The translations under genes were made by a program, and so were the position numbers. From Clostridiales bacterium (GTDB taxonomy: Bacteria; Bacillota; Clostridia; Lachnospirales; Lachnospiraceae), in assembly GCA_029227635.1 (NCBI GenBank), contig JAQYAH010000080.1, forward strand, positions 1-50,274: a DNA stretch of 50,274 bases, read 5' to 3'. This document shows positions 17,006-25,404 of the stretch, one piece after another. Positions within the stretch are counted from its first letter, which is position 1. Every line of letters begins with the position of its first letter. A model generated the notes under the pieces. It did no database searches and was not told the origin of the DNA. It saw nothing but the letters and a program-made list of their open reading frames with translations.

Positions 17006-17473
17006 ATGGGTAAAGATTCGATTAAACTGATAGCGAACAACAAGAAAGCATATCATGACTTCTTTGTGGATGAGACTTTTGAGGCCGGAATCTCTCTCAC
17101 GGGAACAGAGGTTAAATCCCTTAGAATGGGACACGGAAGTATCAAGGAAGCGTTCATTCGTATCGAGAACGCAGAAGTGATCCTCTATGGATTTCACATC
17201 AGTCCATATGAGAAGGGTAATATTTTTAACCGGGATCCTAAGCGCCCGAGAAAGCTCCTTTTGCATAAGAGGGAAATCTTAAAACTTCTTGGCAAAGTTA
17301 AGGAGAAAGGGCATACTATAGTTCCTCTTAAGGTATACTTTAAGGGAAGTTTTGTTAAAGTGGAGATCGCACTGTGCAGAGGTAAGAAGCTGTATGACAA
17401 GAGACATGATATCGCAGAGAAGGATCAGAAGAGAGAGGCGATGAGAGATTTCAAGATCAGAAATCTAGATTAG
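17006..17473 (+). CDS. smpB: SsrA-binding protein SmpB
   Basis: SmpB delivers tmRNA to stalled ribosomes in trans-translation. The 155-residue protein has the conserved start Asn-Lys-Lys-Ala-Tyr-His-Asp-Phe, the Gly-Thr-Glu-Val-Lys-Ser-Leu-Arg segment, and the basic tail Lys-Lys-Leu-Tyr-Asp-Lys-Arg through Asp-Phe-Lys-Ile-Arg-Asn. The ribosome binding site is weak (TTAGGAT at 16996-17002). It lies directly upstream of ssrA. A structured repeat occupies its leader. Confidence 0.97.
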   Translation: MGKDSIKLIANNKKAYHDFFVDETFEAGISLTGTEVKSLRMGHGSIKEAFIRIENAEVILYGFHISPYEKGNIFNRDPKRPRKLLLHKREILKLLGKVKEKGHTIVPLKVYFKGSFVKVEIALCRGKKLYDKRHDIAEKDQKREAMRDFKIRNLD

Positions 17474-17484
17474 TTAACTTTGAT

Positions 17485-17506
17485 CCTAAGCATTTTAATG
17501 CTTGGG
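17485..17506 (+). other. hairpin between smpB and ssrA
   Basis: CCTAAGCATT (17485-17494) pairs with AATGCTTGGG (17497-17506), with the loop opening the innermost pairs. Only a short T-containing stretch follows, so it may be a weak terminator of smpB or a processing site ahead of tmRNA. No clear separate ssrA promoter was found. Confidence 0.45.
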
Positions 17507-17514
17507 TCTTATAA

Positions 17515-17860
17515 GGGCTTGTACTGGTTTCGACGGGGGTTTTGAAGGTCGAGCAGCCATCCGTAGCGGGACACTACGTTAAAAGTTCCATCTAAAATTA
17601 AACGCTGAAGATAATTTAGCATACGCTGCCTAGTTGCGGCCGTCTTCTCCTGAATCGCTCATCGTTTGGGATGTAAGGCGTCGAATCAGATGAGGCACTT
17701 CGTATCCAAAGCTTTGAGGATATGGAAGAATTTATGAAGCTACCAAGGGAAGGAGCTTGTCAGTAGGCGCCTTTTTGAGGGAATGACAAAGTATTGACTG
17801 TGATGGGAGACACTCGATTGAATAGGCTTTCGGACGCGGGTTCGATTCCCGCCAGGTCCA
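17515..17860 (+). ncRNA. ssrA: transfer-messenger RNA (tmRNA)
   Basis: tmRNA frees stalled ribosomes and tags the nascent chain for proteolysis. The 5' end GGGCTTG pairs with CAGGTCC at 17853-17859 as the acceptor stem, with two G-T pairs. The diagnostic TGGTTTCGACGGGGG block follows the 5' strand, and the T arm reads GCGGGTTCGATTCCCGC. The tag frame ends Asn-Ala-Glu-Asp-Asn-Leu-Ala-Tyr-Ala-Ala (17601-17630) and TAG at 17631. The exact resume codon a few codons earlier is not settled. CCA is not encoded after the discriminator A at 17860. Confidence 0.95.
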
Positions 17861-17870
17861 CTTGCAAAGA

Positions 17871-17901
17871 AAGATCCGAACTTGATGAGTTCGGATCTTT
17901 T
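17871..17901 (+). terminator. terminator of ssrA
   Basis: A perfect 11-bp stem (17871-17881 with 17889-17899) is followed by TT after a T-rich arm. Confidence 0.85.
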
Positions 17902-17922
17902 GCGTATTATACATAACACTGG

Positions 17923-17956
17923 CACGATGGTTTTGTAAGCTATCGTGTATTTTTTT
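17923..17956 (+). terminator. second, tandem terminator after ssrA
   Basis: CACGATGG (17923-17930) pairs with CTATCGTG (17940-17947, one G-T), followed by a run of seven T at 17950-17956. With the first terminator it insulates ssrA from the pilus genes. Confidence 0.7.
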
Positions 17957-18027
17957 GTAAAACTTAAGTAATTTTTAAGTTTTTAGGTACAGATTCCATG
18001 AAGTAATATGTACTCAAAATATGTTTA

Positions 18028-18036
18028 TGGTATAAT
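18028..18036 (+). promoter_or_regulatory. extended -10 promoter of the pilus operon
   Basis: TGG-TATAAT at 18028-18036 is an extended -10 element with no good -35 box at the usual distance, 37 bases before the lepB start. Lack of a -35 suggests a regulated or weak promoter. Confidence 0.45.
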
Positions 18037-18072
18037 TAATTAAATTGAGTCTCAATTATGGGGAGGCAATTG

Positions 18073-18663
18073 ATGAAAAATGACGTAAGACTCCAAAGCG
18101 GGCGCCCAACCACTGAGCAGCTATCTGCGGAGCTTGACAGAGTCAGATACAAAAGAAAATATAATCGGGTCCTGAAAAGTACGATCTACACTCTAATAGT
18201 GGTTGCGGCGATTTCAGTACTCGTTGCCACTACCTGGATGCCTGCGCTTCAAATATATGGAGAATCCATGACTCCAACCCTGGATGAGGGTGATATTGTT
18301 GTGTCAGTTAAAGGGTCAGATTTTGCAGCTGGAGACTTGATAGCGTTTTATATGGGCAACAAGATACTGGTCAAACGATGCATTGCCGGTCCCGGACAGT
18401 GGGTAAACATAGATAAGAATGGAAATGTTTATGTGGATGGAAAACTCCTTGAGGAACCATATCTCACAGAGAAGGCGTTGGGAGACTATGATATTGAGTT
18501 TCCATACCAGGTGCCGGACAATCGATATTTTTGTCTGGGAGACCACCGATCTACTTCTGTTGATTCCAGAAGCACTACGATAGGATGTATAGCTGAAGAA
18601 CAAATAGTAGGCAAAATTGTTTTCAGGGTCTGGCCTTTCCCGGACTTTGGTTTTTTGAGATAA
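18073..18663 (+). CDS. lepB: signal peptidase I, pilus-locus associated
   Basis: Type I signal peptidase cleaves secretion signals on the outer face of the membrane. The 196-residue protein has one N-terminal membrane helix (about 32-55), catalytic S65 in Tyr-Gly-Glu-Ser-Met-Thr-Pro-Thr, catalytic K101 in Ile-Leu-Val-Lys-Arg-Cys-Ile-Ala-Gly, and the Gly-Asp-His-Arg-Ser-Thr-Ser-Val-Asp-Ser-Arg box. GGGGAGG (18060-18066) places the start at ATG 18073. Being first in a pilin-adhesin-sortase cluster suggests it is dedicated to the pilus subunits, as SipA/LepB-type enzymes are in streptococcal pilus islands. A general housekeeping role cannot be excluded. Confidence 0.93.
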   Translation: MKNDVRLQSGRPTTEQLSAELDRVRYKRKYNRVLKSTIYTLIVVAAISVLVATTWMPALQIYGESMTPTLDEGDIVVSVKGSDFAAGDLIAFYMGNKILVKRCIAGPGQWVNIDKNGNVYVDGKLLEEPYLTEKALGDYDIEFPYQVPDNRYFCLGDHRSTSVDSRSTTIGCIAEEQIVGKIVFRVWPFPDFGFLR

Positions 18664-18682
18664 AAATGCAGGAGATAAATGT

Positions 18683-21600
18683 ATGAAGCAGGATACACTG
18701 CAGAGCGCTGAAAAGTTTAATAAGGAGCGTCAGAAAAAGAAAAGACGAAATAGAATTCTAAGTATTTTTGGCGGTGTGGTAGCACTATGCACTTTTTACA
18801 TGCTGATCCTTCCAGCTATTACTATGGAGAAAGAGGGATCTTGTAAGATTCCTGAGCATATCCATTCGGAAGCTTGCTACACTCAGGTGACCTCTGTGGA
18901 AAAGACCGAACTTATCTGTGCGGAGAGCCACCAGCATACTGAAGCCTGCTACGAGACTGTATATGAGCCGGTAGATACCGAGAATCTGACCTGTGGCCTA
19001 TCAGAAGGATCGGGTCATACTCATGGGCCGCTTTGCTATGGTACCTGGGAACTGACCTGTGGCATGGAAGAGCATACTCACAGTCTTGAATGTCAGCCGG
19101 TTGTTGATAGCGGAAGTGATGGTAGTGAGACAGCTATTGATGCCGACAGCCAGGAGAGCAAGGTTGAAGAGCTGACAGGCGAGGACAAGGAAAGAGTAGA
19201 GGGTGTAATCAAAAGGATCGATGAGCTTTCCTCTTCCGATGAAATAGAAGGGTTACTTTCAACCTATGAATCGTCTTTAGATGAAGCCACTTACGAGGAT
19301 TATTTTCGGGAGATTTACTTACAGGTTCTTACGGTCTACGCTTACTTTGAAGATCTGGGTCCTGAACTTCAGGAATATGTAACCAACCAGGATAAACTCA
19401 TGGATCTTTCCTGGCTGTGGTCGGCTAAAGATTTGGCAATTACAGATATCATCACCGTTTATCAGATCAATCAGTATTCCAAGTCGGTGGCAACTTTAGT
19501 CTACGGGGGATCCGTAGGCGAGAAGCTGGGCCGAGGCATGAGTTATACATACTGGGACGTATTAGTTGTAGAAAAAAACAGCAGCGGAGAACTCTATGTT
19601 TCCCAGTACATAACTGCAGACGGTGATAAACGGGATTACAAAGCGACTACTGCTGATGGCTTTGTGCTGCTTGTGTATGATCAATCCCTCAATGTAAACG
19701 CCGATGATTTGGTTACAGTAAGCTTTGACTATAAAACCACCGGTGACTATAACAGTGCAGGTTACGGCAGTGTGAGTTTTGGGTCTGTCTCCGGAATCAA
19801 ACCGGATAAAGACAACAGCGGCAAACTCACCATCGTTCAGGGAGCAGATACAAAAGAGCTAATAGAGGTCAATCTGTATGACTACGACAGCAGAATAAAT
19901 GAATTGTATAGGGACAACAATAAGTATCCGGGCTTTCAGCAGGATAATGGATCCACCTCTGTTGGCAGTACCCTAAACCGTTTCCAGAGTTTCAATTTTG
20001 GTAACAATATCACTGAGGATCTGGCAGCAGGAATTGCGAGTGTTACCAATAAAGGAGGTGCCATCAATGCTACAGCAAATGGTGCCAACAGCCCCATTAG
20101 CGGAGCGATACAAAACACTCTGGGAAGTGATGGTAAGCCGGCCCTGGCGGATGGAACGAGCCTTGGCTATCTCTTCAGCAACAGCGACTATGCAAAGAAA
20201 AAGAACACTGAGAGTATAAACGGTCTTTTCCGGTACAATGAGACTACAGGGGCTTATACTTTCAACAGCCGGGAAAACCATGCACAGTTTAATCAGGGTA
20301 CCAACACTTTTACATTATATGATCAGATTATAAGCTCCAACTTTATGATGTATCCTTTCGGCAATTTCCTGCCGTTCAATGACATCGTAAATAAGAGTGC
20401 CCAGACAAGTACCATTGACAGGGAGTATCTGAAGACAATTGCCGCAAGTGCCCAGTTCAAAAGCAACCAGGGCGCAGGAGCAGAGTATGGCACTCTTGCT
20501 GCACAGCTCAATCAGTTTATCAATCTCATGGATAATGAGTTTGGAACAAGCTGGACAGCAGTAGATGCCATGAATAAGTATTTTGCATTGAGTGGTATCC
20601 CCAGGGTGTTTGATCCTAATGAACAGCTGCTTAAAGATATCTACTCCATAGACTATGATGAGCCCACAGATTTCTTTTTTGGAATGGAAATGAAGATGAA
20701 CTTCATTCAGCCAAAGAACGGAGTAACCGGTCCGTCAAATGATCAGGACATGGTTTTCTACTTCACCGGCGACGACGATGTGTGGGTTTACATTGATGGC
20801 GTTCTGTTCCTGGATCTCTCCGGTATTCACCGACATGTCGGTGGTGAGATCGACTTCGTGAGAGGCGAAGTCAAATACTACGACTTGGATGTGTCTACCG
20901 GTGATGTCAGTACGACACCTTCAAAGACAGTCAAATTCTCGGAGCTGGTTAACGCGGGACTTAACAGCTCGGGAACTTTCAAGGATTATTCTACCCACAC
21001 CTTTAACTTCTATTATATGGAGAGAGGTGCCGGTTCCGGTGTCTGCCGAATGAACTTTAACTTCCCGCTGCTGCGCCAGAACACGATCTCGGTGACAAAG
21101 GAACTGAGTGTAGACGAAGAAGGAAAGTTGGATAGTCTGGGTAATCCCGATTTCCGTTTCCAGATCTTAAAAGCAAATTCTACCGATCCTTTTATTACTG
21201 AAGGCGTTACATACGATATTCTGGACACGGCAGGAAACAAGATCGGTTCCGGAACTACGGGTCAAAGCGGTGTCTTTACTCTGAAGGCAAATCAGACTGC
21301 GGTATTTAGCGGAATAAAAGAGAATTCCGGAAAATACTATGTCAGGGAACTTCTGGAGCCGGATGCTTTCAGGCAGTACGGCAATATTACAGTGGATGGA
21401 AGTACAGTAACCACAGAGACGGACAGCGATGTGGTCATCGGTTCTGATACCTTTAAGGGAGTTGACAGCCCGATAAAGGATATGTCAGACGGAAGTACGG
21501 CTTTTCACTTTGATAATGAGCTCATATTCAATAAGCTGGGGCGTCTTGAGATAACCAAAAAGCTGGAGAACGTTACAAAGACCCGGGAAACCCAGGAATA

Positions 21601-22837
21601 CAGATTTTTGGTAACCTTGGATAATAGTCCACTTCCTGTTGGCACCAAATACATGGTGGGAACCGTGGAAAAGACAGTAACTGAGGCGGGGATTGTTTCT
21701 CTTCCTCCGGATGAGATGGCGGTGATTTCCAATATCATTGCCGGTAGCCGGTTTACCGTACAGGAAACAGGAGAGTCGGCTTCCGGATACACGGTTACTT
21801 ATACCGGACAAGATCTGAAGCAGGAAACTAATGAAACCGGTGCGTATGTTTCGGGTGTCATTAAAACTAATACTTCCGTGGCAATAACAGCCATCAATAC
21901 AGAACGGGGGGCAGTTGTTGCTATTCCCGGAGTGAAGATCCTGGAGAATCCCGACAAGAAGGCGCATAGTTTTTCCTTTAGGTTGGAGCAGGTGAGTGAT
22001 GCTTCAGGTAATAATGTGGTAGAAGGGGGAGTCACCCAGACAGTAACGGTGGATTTTGCCGGAGATGATGAAGCTGGTTCTGCAGATTTTCAATTCCTGC
22101 TGAGTTATCTTGAAAAAGACATGAAGGAGCTTCCGACATTTTTCTACTATAAGATCACAGAGGTGGCGGGGGAATCGAATTATGTGAAGTATGATCCCAG
22201 CGTTTATGTTGCAAAAGTAACTGTAGTACGTGAAAGTGATGAGCTCAAAGCAACCCTTACAGATCTTTGGAAGAACGGCGCGGCGATTACAGATACCGAA
22301 GTCTCATTCACAAATGTTCTGATCGGGGACCTTACGATTGGAAAGCAGGTAGTAGGCGATGCTCCAGCGGACACAGAATTTAGCTTTGAAGTTATTCTGA
22401 AACAAGGTGATATTCCCCTTGGAGGCACCTTCAACGGAGTAAGGGCTAACGGCTCAGGTGAATCTTCTGAAGAAGTGGTGATAGATTTTGATTCAGAAGG
22501 CAAATCTAACATTTCACTTAAGGATGGTGAGACCTTAAAGCTTACCGGTATCCCTGTTGGAACAGCCTTTAGTGTTGCAGAGTTAGATGCAGCCGGCTAT
22601 CGGGTAAGCTATCAGATAGGTTCAGCTGCCGAGGAAGATGGAAAGAAAGGTACAGGAACAATTGAAGGAACCGGATCTTCCATCACTTTTTTCAATGCCG
22701 TCGGATATGAGCTTCCCGACACCGGGGGAGCAGGTGCCGTGCCCTATACTGCAGGAGGTATGCTCATTTCAGGAATAGCAATACTTCTGTTGTTGATAGA
22801 GAGAAAACGCAGAAGGGGGGATTATAAGGCTTCCTGA
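18683..22837 (+). CDS. LPDTG-anchored pilus tip or surface adhesin with fibro-slime-like domain
   Basis: This 1384-residue protein is probably the large minor subunit or tip adhesin of a sortase-built pilus. It has a basic N-terminus and membrane segment (about 25-47) ending Leu-Pro-Ala-Ile-Thr-Met-Glu. Four Cys-His-x-His-Cys units follow between residues 54 and 137. A PA14/fibro-slime-like region spans roughly 570-795 and holds Gly-Asp-Asp-Asp-Val-Trp-Val-Tyr-Ile-Asp-Gly near residue 697. About four Cna-B-type beta domains fill 795-1340. The sorting signal is Leu-Pro-Asp-Thr-Gly at 1344-1348, then a hydrophobic helix and a Lys/Arg tail. AGGAG lies about ten bases before ATG 18683. The ligand is unknown. 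Confidence 0.88.
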   Translation: MKQDTLQSAEKFNKERQKKKRRNRILSIFGGVVALCTFYMLILPAITMEKEGSCKIPEHIHSEACYTQVTSVEKTELICAESHQHTEACYETVYEPVDTENLTCGLSEGSGHTHGPLCYGTWELTCGMEEHTHSLECQPVVDSGSDGSETAIDADSQESKVEELTGEDKERVEGVIKRIDELSSSDEIEGLLSTYESSLDEATYEDYFREIYLQVLTVYAYFEDLGPELQEYVTNQDKLMDLSWLWSAKDLAITDIITVYQINQYSKSVATLVYGGSVGEKLGRGMSYTYWDVLVVEKNSSGELYVSQYITADGDKRDYKATTADGFVLLVYDQSLNVNADDLVTVSFDYKTTGDYNSAGYGSVSFGSVSGIKPDKDNSGKLTIVQGADTKELIEVNLYDYDSRINELYRDNNKYPGFQQDNGSTSVGSTLNRFQSFNFGNNITEDLAAGIASVTNKGGAINATANGANSPISGAIQNTLGSDGKPALADGTSLGYLFSNSDYAKKKNTESINGLFRYNETTGAYTFNSRENHAQFNQGTNTFTLYDQIISSNFMMYPFGNFLPFNDIVNKSAQTSTIDREYLKTIAASAQFKSNQGAGAEYGTLAAQLNQFINLMDNEFGTSWTAVDAMNKYFALSGIPRVFDPNEQLLKDIYSIDYDEPTDFFFGMEMKMNFIQPKNGVTGPSNDQDMVFYFTGDDDVWVYIDGVLFLDLSGIHRHVGGEIDFVRGEVKYYDLDVSTGDVSTTPSKTVKFSELVNAGLNSSGTFKDYSTHTFNFYYMERGAGSGVCRMNFNFPLLRQNTISVTKELSVDEEGKLDSLGNPDFRFQILKANSTDPFITEGVTYDILDTAGNKIGSGTTGQSGVFTLKANQTAVFSGIKENSGKYYVRELLEPDAFRQYGNITVDGSTVTTETDSDVVIGSDTFKGVDSPIKDMSDGSTAFHFDNELIFNKLGRLEITKKLENVTKTRETQEYRFLVTLDNSPLPVGTKYMVGTVEKTVTEAGIVSLPPDEMAVISNIIAGSRFTVQETGESASGYTVTYTGQDLKQETNETGAYVSGVIKTNTSVAITAINTERGAVVAIPGVKILENPDKKAHSFSFRLEQVSDASGNNVVEGGVTQTVTVDFAGDDEAGSADFQFLLSYLEKDMKELPTFFYYKITEVAGESNYVKYDPSVYVAKVTVVRESDELKATLTDLWKNGAAITDTEVSFTNVLIGDLTIGKQVVGDAPADTEFSFEVILKQGDIPLGGTFNGVRANGSGESSEEVVIDFDSEGKSNISLKDGETLKLTGIPVGTAFSVAELDAAGYRVSYQIGSAAEEDGKKGTGTIEGTGSSITFFNAVGYELPDTGGAGAVPYTAGGMLISGIAILLLLIERKRRRGDYKAS

Positions 22838-22898
22838 TGCATAGGTTAGAACTTATTTTTTTAACAATAATAATCAAGAGAGGAAGGTTCAAAAAGAA

Positions 22899-24389
22899 AT
22901 GAAACACGCAAAAAGATTTACCAGCTTTTTGCTGGCCCTGGTAATGGTTCTTGCAATGACCATTACAGTGTCCGCGGCACAAGAGGGAACTCTTGATGGC
23001 GGTTCCATCACCATTAACGATGCAGTTCCAGGACAAAATTACAGCATCTATCAGATTCTTTATCTGGAGAGCTATTCTCACACTACTTCAGGCGAGGCAA
23101 CCGGTGCTTATGCATACAAGGCCAACAGCGCATGGAAAACCTTTGTTAACAGCAGTGCCATCAAAGGTGTGTATCTGAACGTAGACAGCCAGGGTTATGT
23201 GACCTGGAAAGATGGCGCCAGTGTAGCTGATTTTGCAAAGCTGGCACAGGCGGAAGCGGCAACAAAGTCTGTTGATGGAACAGCAACTGCTCCTGCTGCA
23301 GCGGAGGGAAGTACTACTTCAAAAGTATCCTTTAGCAACCTGAAGCTTGGTTACTATCTGGTAGACACTACTCTTGGTACACTTTGCTCTCTGGACACCA
23401 CCAATCCCAGCGTTGTCATGGAGGAGAAAAATGAGGTTCCCACAAGTGACAAGAAGGTTGAGGAAGACTCCAAAGTTGGAGTGGACGGTGTAGATGCCTG
23501 GGGTGAGAAGAATGATGCCGACATCGGACAGACTGTAAACTTCAAGAGTACTTTAACTGCTCAGGCAGGTGCTGAAAACTATATATTTCATGATACAATG
23601 TCTGCTGGTCTTACCTACAAAAACGTTACAGGTGTAACCTTAAACGGAAATACGGTAGATGATTCTAAATACACTGTGGTTACCGAGGCACTTAGCGACG
23701 GCTGCACTTTTGAAGTTAGATTCACTCAGGCCTTCTGCGATACTCTGAAGGCAAACGACATAATTGTAATCAGTTACTCTGCAGTCTTAAATGAGAACGC
23801 AGTGATCGCAGGAGACGGTAACCCGAATGAATGCAAACTCAGCTATGGTGACAGCAGCAACATTAAGACCACTACTGTCAGCACAACCACTACTTATACC
23901 TGGAAAGTCGATGTGTATAAGTACACAATGGAAGGTGAGAATGAAAAGGCACTTGCCGATGCAACCTTCACTCTGAGCAAGAATTCAGATGGTACTAACC
24001 CTATTGCTCTGATTTCTCTTGGAAACAATGTATATAGGGTTGCAAAACCCGATGAAAGCGGTTCAGTGACCAGTATCACAACTGACAAAACCGGTAAGTT
24101 TACAATCAACGGATTGGATTCAGACACCTATTATTTGACAGAGACAGCTGCACCTGACGGATATAATAAGCTTTCCGGTCCTGTGACAGTCGTAATAGGA
24201 GAAGATGGAATCATTAACAAAACTAATGAGGCTCCTAATGGTGTAGACGAAGTGAGGATCTTAAACCAGTCCGGCGCAGAGATGCCCTCCACCGGTGGAA
24301 TGGGTACCACTATTTTCTATGTCATCGGATCTATTCTGGTACTTGTGGCAGTAGTGTTGCTGGTTACCAAAAAGAGAATGAATAAATAA
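22899..24389 (+). CDS. major pilin, isopeptide-forming fimbrial subunit
   Basis: This 496-residue protein is probably the polymerised pilus backbone. It has a Sec signal peptide (about 1-27, ending Val-Ser-Ala-Ala), a Cna-B/isopeptide-type body, and an E-box Tyr-Tyr-Leu-Thr-Glu-Thr-Ala-Ala-Pro-Asp-Gly-Tyr at 411-422 whose E415 would promote a Lys-Asn isopeptide bond. The sorting signal is a variant, Met-Pro-Ser-Thr-Gly at 462-466, followed by a membrane helix and Lys-Lys-Arg tail. No canonical Tyr-Pro-Lys-Asn pilin motif was found; the Lys-rich segment around residue 187 (Ser-Asp-Lys-Lys-Val) is a possible linking lysine. The sortase gene follows. Confidence 0.88.
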   Translation: MKHAKRFTSFLLALVMVLAMTITVSAAQEGTLDGGSITINDAVPGQNYSIYQILYLESYSHTTSGEATGAYAYKANSAWKTFVNSSAIKGVYLNVDSQGYVTWKDGASVADFAKLAQAEAATKSVDGTATAPAAAEGSTTSKVSFSNLKLGYYLVDTTLGTLCSLDTTNPSVVMEEKNEVPTSDKKVEEDSKVGVDGVDAWGEKNDADIGQTVNFKSTLTAQAGAENYIFHDTMSAGLTYKNVTGVTLNGNTVDDSKYTVVTEALSDGCTFEVRFTQAFCDTLKANDIIVISYSAVLNENAVIAGDGNPNECKLSYGDSSNIKTTTVSTTTTYTWKVDVYKYTMEGENEKALADATFTLSKNSDGTNPIALISLGNNVYRVAKPDESGSVTSITTDKTGKFTINGLDSDTYYLTETAAPDGYNKLSGPVTVVIGEDGIINKTNEAPNGVDEVRILNQSGAEMPSTGGMGTTIFYVIGSILVLVAVVLLVTKKRMNK

Positions 24390-24397
24390 AGAATCCA

Positions 24398-24430
24398 CTT
24401 TTGGGCGGGAGGTTTCCTCCCGCCTAAAGG
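24398..24430 (+). promoter_or_regulatory. very stable hairpin between pilin and sortase genes
   Basis: Arms 24398-24412 and 24416-24430 pair at all 15 positions (two G-T) around a three-T loop, with nine mostly GC inner pairs. There is no T-run after it, so it is not a typical terminator. It ends just before the sortase ribosome binding site at 24433. It may protect the 3' end of pilin mRNA or reduce sortase translation. Confidence 0.75.
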
Positions 24431-24447
24431 CACAAGGAGAACCCTGA

Positions 24448-25278
24448 ATGAAGAAGAAAAAAGGCAATTTTATCACGGTATTATTGGTACTTATACTTCT
24501 GGCAGGGCTCTTTTTGCTTTTGTACCCTTTTGTCAGCGACTATTGGAACTCACTTCACCAGACGAAGGCCATAGTAGCCTATTCTCAGGAAGTGGAAGAA
24601 CTCAGCAATGAAGAATACGAGGAGATGATGTCTGCTGCAAAAGATTACAACAAAACCCTTACTAACAGAAATGTTGGTTACAGGCTCAATGATTCTCAAA
24701 AAAAAGAATATGAGAGCCTCTTAAATGTTGGAAATCTTGGTATCATGGGATACATAGAGATCCCTTCCATTGATTGCTCCCTTCCGATATACCACGGAAC
24801 AGATGAAACAGTGCTTCAGACTGCCCTTGGACATTTGGAATGGTCCAGTCTTCCTGTTGGAGGTGTGGGGTCCCACTGTGTGATATCCGGGCACCGGGGA
24901 CTGCCAAGCGCTAAGCTTTTCACTGATCTTGACAAGCTTCAGGCCGGAGATGTGTTTATGCTCAGGGTTCTGGATGAGGTACTGACCTACGAGGTGGACC
25001 AGATTCTAATTGTAGAACCTCAGGAGATGGGGGCTCTTCGGATCGAGGAAGGAAAAGATTACTGTACTTTAGTGACCTGTACACCCTATGGAATAAATAC
25101 TCATAGACTTCTGGTTCGGGGACACAGGATTGACAATCTAAAAGGAGCGAGAATCGTGAGTGTTACGGCAGATGCTATTCAGATAGATCCGCTGCTTGTG
25201 GCACCTATACTTTCTATTCCTGTTTTGCTTCTTCTTCTTGTTTTGCTCCTTTTTCCCGGAAAATCCAAAAAGAAGTGA
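24448..25278 (+). CDS. class C (pilus-assembling) sortase
   Basis: This transpeptidase probably links pilin subunits through their sorting signals. The 276-residue protein has an N-terminal membrane helix (about 8-30), a sortase core with catalytic H149 in Ile-Ser-Gly-His-Arg-Gly, C211 in Leu-Val-Thr-Cys-Thr-Pro-Tyr-Gly and R220 in Thr-His-Arg-Leu, and a second C-terminal membrane helix (about 252-270). The C-terminal anchor is typical of class C. The classic Asp-Pro-Phe/Trp lid motif was not found; the segment near residue 75-90 reads Tyr-Arg-Leu-Asn-Asp-Ser instead. AAGGAG at 24433-24438 supports ATG 24448. Confidence 0.92.
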   Translation: MKKKKGNFITVLLVLILLAGLFLLLYPFVSDYWNSLHQTKAIVAYSQEVEELSNEEYEEMMSAAKDYNKTLTNRNVGYRLNDSQKKEYESLLNVGNLGIMGYIEIPSIDCSLPIYHGTDETVLQTALGHLEWSSLPVGGVGSHCVISGHRGLPSAKLFTDLDKLQAGDVFMLRVLDEVLTYEVDQILIVEPQEMGALRIEEGKDYCTLVTCTPYGINTHRLLVRGHRIDNLKGARIVSVTADAIQIDPLLVAPILSIPVLLLLLVLLLFPGKSKKK

Positions 25279-25343
25279 TTGAGACCTCCTGAAAGAAGGA
25301 TTCCGTTTATTATTGAGAAATAATTATCAATCAATTCGAATAA

Positions 25344-25372
25344 TTGACAGAATAGTTTTGAAAATGCATAAT
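25344..25372 (+). promoter_or_regulatory. predicted promoter of the SDR gene
   Basis: TTGACA at 25344-25349, 17 bases, CATAAT at 25367-25372. A TCAATT-CGAAT-AATTGA inverted repeat (25331-25347) overlaps the -35 box and could be an operator. Confidence 0.65.
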
Positions 25373-25404
25373 GGAATCATAAATATTTCATAAGGAGGGT
25401 TGAA

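Noticed and set aside
24398-24430. Rho-independent terminator after the pilin
   Set aside because: The stem is strong but no T-run follows on either strand.
17515-25278. Pilus cassette as an island integrated at ssrA
   Set aside because: The 3' end of ssrA is not repeated downstream within the window and no integrase is present. The cassette looks accessory, but integration at ssrA is not supported.
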